13,046 bases of DNA from UBA8337 sp049889915 (GCA_049889915.1 JBMHCM010000104.1:1-13046), one strand, 5' to 3'; positions 6,508-12,749 are shown, counted from the stretch's first letter. Program-made: numbers and translations. The notes: a model not told the origin generated them from the letters alone.

Positions 6508-7446
6508 TTACGCGGCAAAAAGCGTATCGGTCAGGTGCTCGCAATCAGCCCATAATTGCGCCGCGGCGCGATCATTCATCGCCGGGTCATTATTGGCCAA
6601 TTCAACCTCGCCATGCACATTATGGTAATAGCTGCCATGGCTGAGATTATCTTGCGTTGCACAGATTAACGGTGTTTGCGCCCCGTCACGGCAGGAAATC
6701 ATCATTTTACGACGCAACCAGCCGACCAGCCCGCGCGATGGCATCGCCAAATTACTGGCAACCACACCGGGATGGACAATAAACACATTGAGCTGGCTTT
6801 CGCGGCGTTGCAATTCGCGGGCCAACCAAAATACGCCCAATTTGGAGCGGTTATAGGCCTTCATGCCACCCACGGCACCGCGCCAGCGAAACTGCGGCGT
6901 GCATTGGTCGGCCATGACGTAAATATCGCCGGTCACGGCTATCACCCGTGCATGCGGTGCCAGCATGCCCTCCAGCAAGCCGCGCCGCAGCGCAAAATGG
7001 CCCAGCACATTGGTCGCAAAGCTTTGTTCCAGCCCGTCTGCCGTCTCAGCATAATGGCGCAGCCAGACACCTGCATTTTCAATCAGCATGTCAATTTGCC
7101 GATCCTGCAGCAGCGATTTGATGGCTGCCAAGGCCGTCGGCAGAGAGCTCAACACCCCCATATCGGCCTCAATAATGTGAAATTTCTCGCCGTTCAAACC
7201 ATCGGCGACAAACTCAGCGCGCACCACCTCGGCTTTGTCGGTATTGCGGCATAGGGCGATAACCTCGGCGCCGCGTGTCAAAAGCCCGCGCGCAGTTTCT
7301 TTGCCAATGCAGGATGTTGCGCCGGTTATCACCGCCACACGGTCGGTCAGCAAGGGCAAATCCGGACAGCTTTGCACGTGTTTTTGCTGCCCCAGCATGC
7401 TGGTGCGCATACGCCAAATCGGATTTTTTCTGATACGGGTGACCAT
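6508..7446 (-). CDS. Divergent SDR (retinol-dehydrogenase-like) with degraded active-site motifs
   Basis: The 312-residue product is a Rossmann-fold SDR of the retinol/protochlorophyllide-reductase-like branch. The cofactor motif reads TGATSCIG at 41-48, where TGxxxGIG is normal, so Cys46 replaces a conserved glycine. ENAG (123-126) replaces NNAG, NVLGH is at 146-150, and the usual Ser-Ser before the active site is Thr172-Gly173, so the catalytic Ser appears missing. Tyr198 and Lys202 of YxxxK are kept. Arg67 after the second strand suggests NADP preference. The start at 7446 is chosen for AGGAG 5 bases upstream; the frame is open to 7650, but that stretch overlaps the SMR gene. A 20-residue N-terminal extension precedes the fold. 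It is the last gene of the long run. It may be a binding protein rather than an oxidoreductase. Confidence 0.85.
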   Translation of the reverse strand: MVTRIRKNPIWRMRTSMLGQQKHVQSCPDLPLLTDRVAVITGATSCIGKETARGLLTRGAEVIALCRNTDKAEVVRAEFVADGLNGEKFHIIEADMGVLSSLPTALAAIKSLLQDRQIDMLIENAGVWLRHYAETADGLEQSFATNVLGHFALRRGLLEGMLAPHARVIAVTGDIYVMADQCTPQFRWRGAVGGMKAYNRSKLGVFWLARELQRRESQLNVFIVHPGVVASNLAMPSRGLVGWLRRKMMISCRDGAQTPLICATQDNLSHGSYYHNVHGEVELANNDPAMNDRAAAQLWADCEHLTDTLFAA

Positions 7447-7461
7447 GCACGCTCCTAACTC

Positions 7462-7496
7462 GCAATGCTTACGCAAGCGAAGCGTATTTGGATTGC
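7462..7496 (-). other. Two-part hairpin between the SMR and SDR genes
   Basis: GCAAT (7462-7466) pairs with ATTGC (7492-7496), and inside it TACGC (7470-7474) pairs with GCGTA (7482-7486) around a 7-base loop; 3-base and 5-base internal loops separate the stems. It fills most of the 59-base spacer upstream of the SDR ribosome site. It could attenuate or process the transcript. Confidence 0.3.
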
Positions 7497-7505
7497 CGCC
7501 CGCGT

Positions 7506-7838
7506 TTAATGCGGCATTTTTGCGTAAAGATTGACCAGCGTGACGCCGGAAACGATAAGCGCCATGCCAACAACTACCTGCCAGCTCAAGCTTTGATTGA
7601 GGAAGTAATAAGACAATACCGAGATGCAGAAAATGCCCATGCCGCTCCACGTGGCATAAACCACCGCCAGCGGCAATTTACCGAGGGTAAACGTCATCAG
7701 ATAAAACGACAGCGTATAGAAAACCACCAGCCCGACCGATGGCAGCGGCTTGGTGAAATTCTCGGTCATCGGCAGCATCATGGTGCCGCAAACCTCCAGC
7801 AAAATGGCGCCAATCAAATAGGCATAGACAATACTCAT
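7506..7838 (-). CDS. Small multidrug resistance (SMR/EmrE-type) transporter
   Basis: The 110-residue protein has four predicted membrane helices and the SMR signature: essential Glu15 in AILLEVCGTMML (Glu14 in EmrE), VVYATWSGMGIF at 59-70, and a final helix ending LVNLYAK. Such proteins work as antiparallel dimers that exchange protons for cationic or guanidinium-type substrates. The start at 7838 overlaps the stop of the DUF2306 gene as ATGA; the frame is open further upstream, but that part is not SMR-like and lies over the neighbour. One SMR gene without a paired partner suggests a homodimer. Quaternary ammonium (Qac) and guanidinium (Gdx) subtypes cannot be separated with certainty here. 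Confidence 0.93.
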   Translation of the reverse strand: MSIVYAYLIGAILLEVCGTMMLPMTENFTKPLPSVGLVVFYTLSFYLMTFTLGKLPLAVVYATWSGMGIFCISVLSYYFLNQSLSWQVVVGMALIVSGVTLVNLYAKMPH

Positions 7839-8197
7839 CCGCCCAATAGCCCCGCAATAAACCGTCCCGGCACCATGGCAAAGCCACCGGCAATAACCGC
7901 GCCAATCATTGTGCCGGTCATAAAGCCGGCATGGGTGCGCACATCGCCGCGACGAATGGCGACAATCGCCACCACCATGCAAAACATCGTCCAAGCAGTC
8001 AGGCCGTGAATCCAACTAAAGCTGCCGTCATTAAGCTCGCGGATGAATAATGATGACAACGTGACAAACGCCATCAACCCCATCCAAACCCAGCCAAGTT
8101 TTTTGTGCTGCGGCGTGCCTTTGGTGGCGGCCAGATTAACCACTCCAATGACAATGGCGGCAACCGCCATACCTAAATGGATCCAGATGAAAGCCAT
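7835..8197 (-). CDS. DUF2306-family four-helix membrane protein
   Basis: The 120-residue integral membrane protein has helices at about 5-24, 34-53, 62-81 and 91-110. It shows the DUF2306 pattern KGTPQHKKLGWVWMGLMAF (26-44), SFSWIHGLTAW (59-69), RRGDVRTHAGFM (82-93) and a C-terminal PGR. Four histidines (7, 31, 64, 89) lie in or beside the helices, at positions that could bind haem or metal; that is inference. It starts on TAATG, sharing one base with the DM13 stop, and ends in ATGA with the SMR gene, so it is translationally coupled on both sides. Function of the family is not established. Confidence 0.8.
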   Translation of the reverse strand: MAFIWIHLGMAVAAIVIGVVNLAATKGTPQHKKLGWVWMGLMAFVTLSSLFIRELNDGSFSWIHGLTAWTMFCMVVAIVAIRRGDVRTHAGFMTGTMIGAVIAGGFAMVPGRFIAGLLGG

Positions 8198-8703
8198 TAT
8201 TTGCGCTCCAGCCGACCGGCGGTAATAAACTCACCAAACCGCTCGCACCAAATAATCACCGCCGGAAATTGCGTCGGGTCTATGCTCATCGGCACATCGA
8301 CGCGGAAATTGTCAAAACCGGTAATATCGGCAACCCGCACGGAGCGGCTTTTAATGGCCAGAAACTCAGCTTCGTTTTCGGCATATTGCGGCATCAGATA
8401 CAGCTTATAGTCCGGCCCCGGCGACACTTGCCCGTCCAGCGTGAAGTAATATTGCCCGCCTTCGCGTGTCAGATGCAGCGTCCCTTCTCCCCAATGCAGG
8501 CTGTCACTGCCTCTCAAATTGCGACGAAATTCGGCCTGTATCGCAGCCTGAGACTTGGCAGCGGCGACCACTTCTTGGCTGGCGCCTTCGCTGGCCACCA
8601 GAATGGGCAAGTAATAAACACCTAGCGCAAAACCCAGCGGCAAGGCACCCAGCCCGCCCAAAATAATACCGATGAATAAATATTTATTGAGATATTGCTT
8701 CAT
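8197..8703 (-). CDS. DM13-domain protein with N-terminal membrane anchor
   Basis: The 168-residue product has one N-terminal hydrophobic helix (about 8-32) and then a DM13 domain (about 67-167): GEGTLHL, SPGPDYKLYL (94-103) and the diagnostic AVIIWCERF with Cys153. DM13 is predicted to carry a redox-active cysteine and occurs in animals beside DOMON/cytochrome b561-type domains. The start at 8703 is chosen for AGGTGG/AGGAC just upstream; it lies 20 bases inside the end of the acetyltransferase gene. The domain should face the periplasm. Coupling to the multi-histidine DUF2306 protein that follows directly suggests a membrane redox pair (inference). Confidence 0.85.
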   Translation of the reverse strand: MKQYLNKYLFIGIILGGLGALPLGFALGVYYLPILVASEGASQEVVAAAKSQAAIQAEFRRNLRGSDSLHWGEGTLHLTREGGQYYFTLDGQVSPGPDYKLYLMPQYAENEAEFLAIKSRSVRVADITGFDNFRVDVPMSIDPTQFPAVIIWCERFGEFITAGRLERK

Positions 8704-9205
8704 GTCCTGCCACCTCGCTGCGTCTCTCCAACAGCGCAACATCGCGCCAATGACCCGCCATGGGGCCGTGTTGCATTAACCCTAACTTTTCATGTGTCGC
8801 CAAAATGCGAAAGCCATTTTTCTGAAAAAGCGCCAAGCTGGCCGTGTTCTCCGGAAAAATAAGCGCCTGCAAGGTCCAAAACCCGTCCGCCTCTGACTGC
8901 GCAATCGCCGCCTCAAGCAAAGCTTGCCCGACGCCCTGCCCACGCGCCGCCTCGTCTATATACAAGCTGACTTCAGCAACCCCGCGATAAACATGCCGCG
9001 CCGAAACGGCAGACAAGGCCACCCAGCCTTCAACCGCCTCGCCCTGCTCCGCAATCAACCGGCATTGCGGCAAATGACCGGCATCCCAAGCAGCCCAATC
9101 TCCGGCTGACGCGGCAAAAGTGGCTTGGCCGGTATCGCAGCCCTGCTGATAAATGCGCAGCACCGCCTCAGCGTCGGCCGCCTGCATAGCCCGCATATGC
9201 CTCAT
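8684..9205 (-). CDS. GNAT acetyltransferase, phosphinothricin acetyltransferase (PAT/Bar) type
   Basis: The 173-residue protein follows the PAT/Bar subgroup of GNAT enzymes, which acetylate phosphinothricin, methionine sulfone/sulfoximine or related amino groups with acetyl-CoA. Visible features are an N-terminal ADAEAVLRIYQ, WVALSAVSARHVYRGVAEVSLYI, the acetyl-CoA motif RGQGVG (88-93), the stretch from FPEN (117-120) to GF (131-132), and GHWRDVALLERRS (151-163). The ATG at 9205 overlaps the upstream stop as ATGA; a longer open frame to 9244 lies within the neighbour. Many chromosomal homologues act on unknown amines rather than herbicides, so the substrate is left open. Confidence 0.9.
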   Translation of the reverse strand: MRHMRAMQAADAEAVLRIYQQGCDTGQATFAASAGDWAAWDAGHLPQCRLIAEQGEAVEGWVALSAVSARHVYRGVAEVSLYIDEAARGQGVGQALLEAAIAQSEADGFWTLQALIFPENTASLALFQKNGFRILATHEKLGLMQHGPMAGHWRDVALLERRSEVAGHEAISQ

Positions 9206-9645
9206 ACAATATCCGACGGTTGCAGTGCCAAAAACGCCTTCCACGTATCATCCATTTGCGGCTGCCATTTCACCATAAGCGGTGTGGTGGCGTCGGCTTC
9301 CGACACACCTTGGAATGTCAAATATTTCAGCATAAAGGCCGAGACGCGCGCATTGACCTGGCAATGCACCAAGATCTTTTTGTCATCCAGCGCATGCATC
9401 AAACGGCAAAACTGCTTGAGATGTGCCGCAGTCGGGGCCTCCCACGGCACCGGCAAATGGATGTAACTCATGCCCGCCGCACTGACCAGACGGCCTTCAT
9501 CGGCAATCGCATCATCTGCGTCATGCATGGCCAGATTGATAACCACTTGATAGCCTTCAGCGGCGATGGTCTCAAAATCTTCCGGCTTTGGATGCCCGGC
9601 CGTGCCGATGCGTGGGGTGATTTGATGGAAATTGCGCAGCTGCAT
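9202..9645 (-). CDS. Protein tyrosine phosphatase-like protein with short CX4R loop
   Basis: The 147-residue product resembles small bacterial PTP/DUF442-like phosphatases: PRIGTAGHPKPEDF (11-24), GYQVVINLAM (31-40), YIHLPVPWEAP (61-71) and KILVHCQVNARVSAF (90-104). The catalytic-type loop is His94-Cys95-QVNA-Arg100, a CX4R spacing instead of the classic CX5R. I recall related bacterial proteins with a similar HC-x-x-N-x-R-x-SAF loop, so this may be a subfamily trait. ATG at 9645 is used because GGAGG lies 7 bases upstream; it forms TGATG with the MOSC stop. A GTG at 9648 is possible but its spacing is poor. Substrate unknown. Confidence 0.75.
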   Translation of the reverse strand: MQLRNFHQITPRIGTAGHPKPEDFETIAAEGYQVVINLAMHDADDAIADEGRLVSAAGMSYIHLPVPWEAPTAAHLKQFCRLMHALDDKKILVHCQVNARVSAFMLKYLTFQGVSEADATTPLMVKWQPQMDDTWKAFLALQPSDIV

Positions 9646-10184
9646 CACACAACCTCCAAAGGGTATTGCTCGCGGGCCGGCATATGCACTTTTATGGCAT
9701 CACCGGCCATAATTTGCCCGCCAACCATCACGGTCGCCATAATGCCGGTTTTGCGATTTGTCTTACCCGCTTCGTCTTTGCCGAACATATGCGGCAATAA
9801 ACCGGTCTGAAATTCTTCAATCTGTTTGCACGGATTGCGCAAGCCTTCAACACGCAGCATCACCGCGCCGATTTCAAGAATGGTATTACGCGGCAGACTG
9901 ATGAGGTCGAGACCGCGCGTTGTGATGTTTTCACCCAAGGCGCCGGGGGCAACTTTAAAGCCTTTCTCGGCCACTTCTTCCAGTAGTTCCATCGGCATCA
10001 GATGCACTTGCCGCAAATTGGCCTGTAGCGGATTTTCCAACACCCGTGAGCGATGCTGGACAAATTCGCCACTATGCGCATCGCCGTCAACGCCAATACC
10101 GGCAATCAGCGTCAGCTGTTGTTCTGCAAATTTCGAGAAGCTGTGCTTATCAGACCGAAACAGTTTTTCCGCTATGCCTTGCAT
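9645..10184 (-). CDS. MOSC-domain protein
   Basis: MOSC domains (molybdenum cofactor sulfurase C-terminal) handle sulfur or molybdenum cofactors via a conserved cysteine; stand-alone forms such as YiiM detoxify N-hydroxylated bases. The 179-residue product has FRSDKHSFSK (9-18), GVDGDAHSG (31-39), NLRQVHLM (56-63), GENITTRGLDL (84-94) and GLRNPCKQIEEFQ with Cys119. I favour the ATG at 10184 because AAGGGGG lies 5 bases upstream. In-frame ATGs at 10202 and 10214 add 6 or 10 residues but lack a ribosome site and fall in a palindrome. The stop is TGATG-coupled to the PTP-like gene. Cofactor transfer versus detoxification cannot be decided. Confidence 0.9.
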   Translation of the reverse strand: MQGIAEKLFRSDKHSFSKFAEQQLTLIAGIGVDGDAHSGEFVQHRSRVLENPLQANLRQVHLMPMELLEEVAEKGFKVAPGALGENITTRGLDLISLPRNTILEIGAVMLRVEGLRNPCKQIEEFQTGLLPHMFGKDEAGKTNRKTGIMATVMVGGQIMAGDAIKVHMPAREQYPLEVV

Positions 10185-10200
10185 AGGCGCCCCCTTTGCC

Positions 10201-10214
10201 ATGACTTCAGTCAT
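10201..10214. promoter_or_regulatory. 14-bp palindrome upstream of the MOSC gene
   Basis: ATGACTTCAGTCAT is a 6+2+6 perfect dyad in the gap between the PpnP stop and the favoured MOSC start. Both alternative upstream ATG codons of the MOSC gene are made by its arms. It could be an operator for an internal promoter or coincidence. Confidence 0.3.
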
Positions 10215-10270
10215 ACTTTTGGGAAAAGCTTAGACAGCCACGCCCGCCACTGCAAGGCATGCGATATCCA

Positions 10271-10585
10271 TCAGTCGATATAAGAGCAGCAATAATTGGC
10301 GATGCTGTGCACCTTCAATTTGAAAGTGGCATTGGCCGGCACATTAAACACATGCGCGCCGTCAATGTGCAGCCAGTCATCAGTGCCGGGCAACAGCACA
10401 TCCAGCTTGCCGGAAGAGAAATCCATTTCTTCCGCCACCGCCGTGTCGAACGTGTATTCGCCGGGCAGCATGACGCCCAGTGTTTTGCGCGTGCCATCGG
10501 CCAAATGAATGGTGCGGCTGGTGACTTTGCCGTCAAAATACACATTGGCCTCGCGGGCCACGGTTACGTTTTCAAACTCAGACAT
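10271..10585 (-). CDS. ppnP: Pyrimidine/purine nucleoside phosphorylase PpnP (YaiE/DUF1255)
   Basis: PpnP is a small cupin-fold enzyme that phosphorolyses several nucleosides to base plus ribose-1-phosphate. The 104-residue product matches its pattern: ANVYFDGKVTSRTI (13-26), TLGVMLPGEYTFDTAVAEEM (35-54), SSGKLDVLLPGTDDW (57-71), HVFNVPANATFKL (78-90) and a final YCCSYID. The ATG at 10585 has AGGAAG 4 bases upstream; the open frame upstream to 10741 is inside ytoQ and rejected. It begins 8 bases after the YtoQ stop, consistent with co-transcription and perhaps a joint role with nucleosides (inference, since YtoQ has a deoxyribosyltransferase-like fold). Confidence 0.93.
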   Translation of the reverse strand: MSEFENVTVAREANVYFDGKVTSRTIHLADGTRKTLGVMLPGEYTFDTAVAEEMDFSSGKLDVLLPGTDDWLHIDGAHVFNVPANATFKLKVHSIANYCCSYID

Positions 10586-10593
10586 CGGACTTC

Positions 10594-11037
10594 CTATTTT
10601 TGTTTGACGATATAGGTCAGCATGTCGACCACTTGCTCGGCCGTGGTGGCCCAAGCCATGGCGGCCGCATCCACCTCTTTCAGCGGATGAATAATATCCG
10701 GGTCGTGCAGGGTGATGTAAGGCGTGCCCAGCGCAGCGCAATATCCGGCGTCAAACGCAGCATTCCACTGCTTGTATTTTTCGCCAAACCGCACCACGGC
10801 GACATCGCATTGCTCAATCAGCGTTTTAATGCGGATGGCATTTACCTTGGCTGATTTATGGTCGCGCCAAAACTGATTGTCTTCCGGCCCCAATAAATCG
10901 CCCGCCGCATCGCTGGCCTCATGCACCGTTACCGCTGAGGTGAAGGCGATATCCAGCCCATTGGCCGCACAGCCTTGCTCAATTTGATCGCGCCAATCGG
11001 TATGAATTTCGCCTGACAAATAAACCGTTAATGACAT
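10594..11037 (-). CDS. YtoQ family protein
   Basis: The 147-residue product begins MSLTVYLSGEIHTDWRDQIE and has FTSAVTVHEASDAAGDLLG (about 32-50), DVAVVRFGEKYKQWNAAFDAG (78-98) and IIHPLKE (115-121), all strongly matching the YtoQ family. The fold is related to nucleoside 2-deoxyribosyltransferase/DUF4062-like Rossmannoid domains; the reaction is not known. The ATG at 11037 has GGGAGG 5 bases upstream, which decides it over the frame's opening at 11082 inside the DUF3147 gene's end. It starts 25 bases after DUF3147 and is followed by ppnP after 8 bases. Confidence 0.9.
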   Translation of the reverse strand: MSLTVYLSGEIHTDWRDQIEQGCAANGLDIAFTSAVTVHEASDAAGDLLGPEDNQFWRDHKSAKVNAIRIKTLIEQCDVAVVRFGEKYKQWNAAFDAGYCAALGTPYITLHDPDIIHPLKEVDAAAMAWATTAEQVVDMLTYIVKQK

Positions 11038-11062
11038 CAACGCCTCCCGTTTGCTGGCAGCG

Positions 11063-11413
11063 TCAAAGAATGGTGACGCCAAACTTGCCGTAAAAGAAGT
11101 TAAACAGATAGACCAGCCCCGCCGTCAGCGCAATGGATAGCGCAAAGGCAGGCCAAAAGCCCAGTTTGCTGATGATGAAGGGCAGCGCGAAAAACAGCGG
11201 CAGGGTCGGCAGCACAAAATACATGGTGAAGCCGACATGCCGCGCGATTTTGGCATCGGTCGCGCCCTCAAAATGCATCCAAAGGATTATCAGAAAGGTC
11301 GTCGTCGGCAGTGCCGCAATCAAACCGCCATATTGATCAGACCGCTTGGCCACTTCCGTCACCACAGCGATAACCACAGCGGACACAAAAACTTTTGTCA
11401 GAAAAAAGGCCAT
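11063..11413 (-). CDS. DUF3147-family small membrane protein
   Basis: The 116-residue protein has about four hydrophobic helices and the family motif TEVAKRSDQYGGLIAALP (about 19-36), followed by LIILWMHFEGATDAKIARH and a C-terminal GFWPAFALSIALTAG helix. Members are small inner-membrane proteins of unknown function. The ATG at 11413 is chosen because AGGAGG lies 4 bases upstream; a GTG at 11416 would leave almost no spacer. It begins 9 bases after the interrupted membrane-protein gene, suggesting the two belonged together. Confidence 0.85.
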   Translation of the reverse strand: MAFFLTKVFVSAVVIAVVTEVAKRSDQYGGLIAALPTTTFLIILWMHFEGATDAKIARHVGFTMYFVLPTLPLFFALPFIISKLGFWPAFALSIALTAGLVYLFNFFYGKFGVTIL

Positions 11414-11422
11414 CACCCCTCC

Positions 11423-11683
11423 TCACACCGGCGCGGTTTTATATTCGCGCCAATTATTAAACACACCACGCAATTCTATCAGCAACGAAATCGGCATGCA
11501 GGCGAAAAGCCAATAAAGCTCGGTGACAATCAACAGATAGGTGGCCGGAATGAAGCCGATAAGGCCAATGGTGAAACCGTAAAAACGGGTTTAGGCACTC
11601 AGGCTGGTGAGCAGATACATGCACACAAAATCGAAAAGCTGGTCGATAATCTGCGCAGCGTTAAACACGCTCGGTTCAAACAT
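11423..11683 (-). pseudogene. Small membrane protein interrupted by in-frame TAA
   Basis: An ATG at 11683, preceded by AAGGAG, opens a frame reading MFEPSVFNAAQIIDQLFDFV and on to residue 30, where it meets TAA at 11593-11591. The same frame then continues for 55 more sense codons with clear membrane-helix character (FYGFTIGLIGFIPATYLLIV, then ELYWLFACMPISLLIEL) and a positive tail FNNWREYK, to TGA at 11425-11423. No frameshift is needed. Undisturbed, it would give an 86-residue membrane protein with 2-3 helices. A single C-to-T change from CAA, or any one-base change from another sense codon, would explain it. Pseudogene, sequencing error and a real 30-residue peptide plus a downstream ORF are all possible. 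The family is not recognised. Confidence 0.7.
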
Positions 11684-11734
11684 TTGGGGCTCCTTATTGC
11701 TTTTATTGGCCCGATGTTAGTGGAGAGCCGTATC

Positions 11735-12550
11735 TCAGTCGAGCGCGTCCCCGCCCAACACGGCGGGTGTCTCGCAATATGTATGCAGAATGTAATCGCG
11801 GTGTTTTTCCATTCGCTCGCTCACCGCGCCGCTGATTTCCGGCACCATGGAGACAAACTCAAACATTTTCAGCATGCCTTCATTTTGCTTGGTCCGCGTC
11901 ATGATTTCCGGCCCGGCCGGAATAACAATAGTGCTGATAGTGGCCCAATAAATATCCACCGCGCTGATGCTGTCGCCAACGAGATATTTCAAGCCTTTGG
12001 CTTCTTGTGCGGCCAGCCGCTCGTCAATGAGCTTCACGACCTCACCCATTTTGCGCGGCGCGTCTTTGCTGGCTACTTCACTATAGCCATATTTGCGGCC
12101 AAGCGGCCCATCGGACAGAATACGCATATTCCACACCAGACCGTCCTCGGCCAAAATAATCGCGCACAGGCCGAACATGTCAACGCGCTCAGCGAAATCA
12201 TGCGGCACCAGATTGGGGCTGTCGGGCGTGCCGATGGCCTCGGCCAGCGCCAATTGCTCGGTCCAAACATTGCGCGGCCGTTCGTCATTATGGAACATGG
12301 TCGGCAGGCTGGTTTGGCTGGTCAGCTCATACAGCTTGGCCTGACGGTCTTCGCCGGTCTCTTTATTAATGCCGAGCATCGGGTGAAGAGCGCGAATAAT
12401 CGGCACGTTTTTGACATACAGAATATTTTTCAGCGCCTCGGCGTAAATCGCCTGCATGCCGGGGATCATGGTAATCCGCGTGCCGGTGGTCATCGCCGCC
12501 GCGTCTTCCAGCGGTATGAATTCAACATTATCGTTTGATGCGTTTGCCAT
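11735..12550 (-). CDS. Glutathione S-transferase-like protein
   Basis: The 271-residue protein has a thioredoxin-like N-terminal half with TSLPTMFHNDERPRNVWTEQ (78-97), where Pro83 is at the cis-proline position and the following segment resembles the glutathione-binding loop. The all-helical C-terminal half contains YLVGDSISAVDIYWATIS (189-206), the GST N-capping/hydrophobic-staple motif. The usual N-terminal catalytic Ser/Tyr/Cys is not obvious; IPGMQAIYAEALKNIL (29-44) is the likely first helix region. The length is above the usual 200-230 residues. GGGAGGAG lies upstream of the ATG at 12550. It is the first gene of the long minus-strand run, next to a spacer rich in palindromes. Substrate unknown. 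Confidence 0.8.
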   Translation of the reverse strand: MANASNDNVEFIPLEDAAAMTTGTRITMIPGMQAIYAEALKNILYVKNVPIIRALHPMLGINKETGEDRQAKLYELTSQTSLPTMFHNDERPRNVWTEQLALAEAIGTPDSPNLVPHDFAERVDMFGLCAIILAEDGLVWNMRILSDGPLGRKYGYSEVASKDAPRKMGEVVKLIDERLAAQEAKGLKYLVGDSISAVDIYWATISTIVIPAGPEIMTRTKQNEGMLKMFEFVSMVPEISGAVSERMEKHRDYILHTYCETPAVLGGDALD

Positions 12551-12638
12551 GTTCGGCTCCTCCCAGATGCGCGTGATGGTTCACCCTATTCCCACTCAGT
12601 AGGAACGTTGATAATTTCTTGTTTAATATCAATAATTT

Positions 12639-12658
12639 ACTACCTCAAAATAGGTAGT
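12639..12658. promoter_or_regulatory. Operator-like inverted repeat ACTACCT-N6-AGGTAGT
   Basis: A perfect 7-bp dyad with a 6-base A/T-rich centre lies about 90 bases upstream of the GST-like start. Arm length and spacing are those of a dimeric winged-helix repressor site. No regulator gene is adjacent in the window. Confidence 0.5.
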
Positions 12659-12675
12659 GTGTAAGTAATGTGTAA
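12658..12675. repeat. TGTGTAA direct repeat, 11-bp period
   Basis: TGTGTAA occurs at 12658-12664 and 12669-12675. The 11-base offset places both on the same face of the helix, directly beside the ACTACCT dyad. It may be part of the same regulatory site. Confidence 0.35.
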
Positions 12676-12713
12676 CTCCAACACTAATTTGTATGTTTTA
12701 TCTGCGCTTGTTC

Positions 12714-12734
12714 AACTATTGCAATTCAATAGTT
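12714..12734. terminator. 8-bp perfect stem, possible terminator of the right-edge gene
   Basis: AACTATTG (12714-12721) and CAATAGTT (12727-12734) pair around a 5-base loop, 40 bases past the stop of the right-edge gene on the minus strand. There is no long T tract, so a regulatory role is also possible. Confidence 0.35.
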
Positions 12735-12749
12735 TACGCAATCGCTAGT

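Noticed and set aside
6501..6520. GCCGC/GCGGC inverted repeat at the SDR stop codon as a terminator
   Set aside because: The stem is possible but no T tract follows on the minus strand; the arms are ordinary GC-rich coding sequence.
7447..7650. N-terminal extension of the SDR frame to 7650
   Set aside because: It overlaps the SMR gene out of frame and lacks SDR similarity; the ATG at 7446 has an AGGAG site.
11237..12538. 433-codon plus-strand open frame opposite the GST-like gene
   Set aside because: It runs antisense across four minus-strand genes with clear family motifs, and its translation is His/Gln/Arg-rich without domain features. It is a shadow caused by codon bias.
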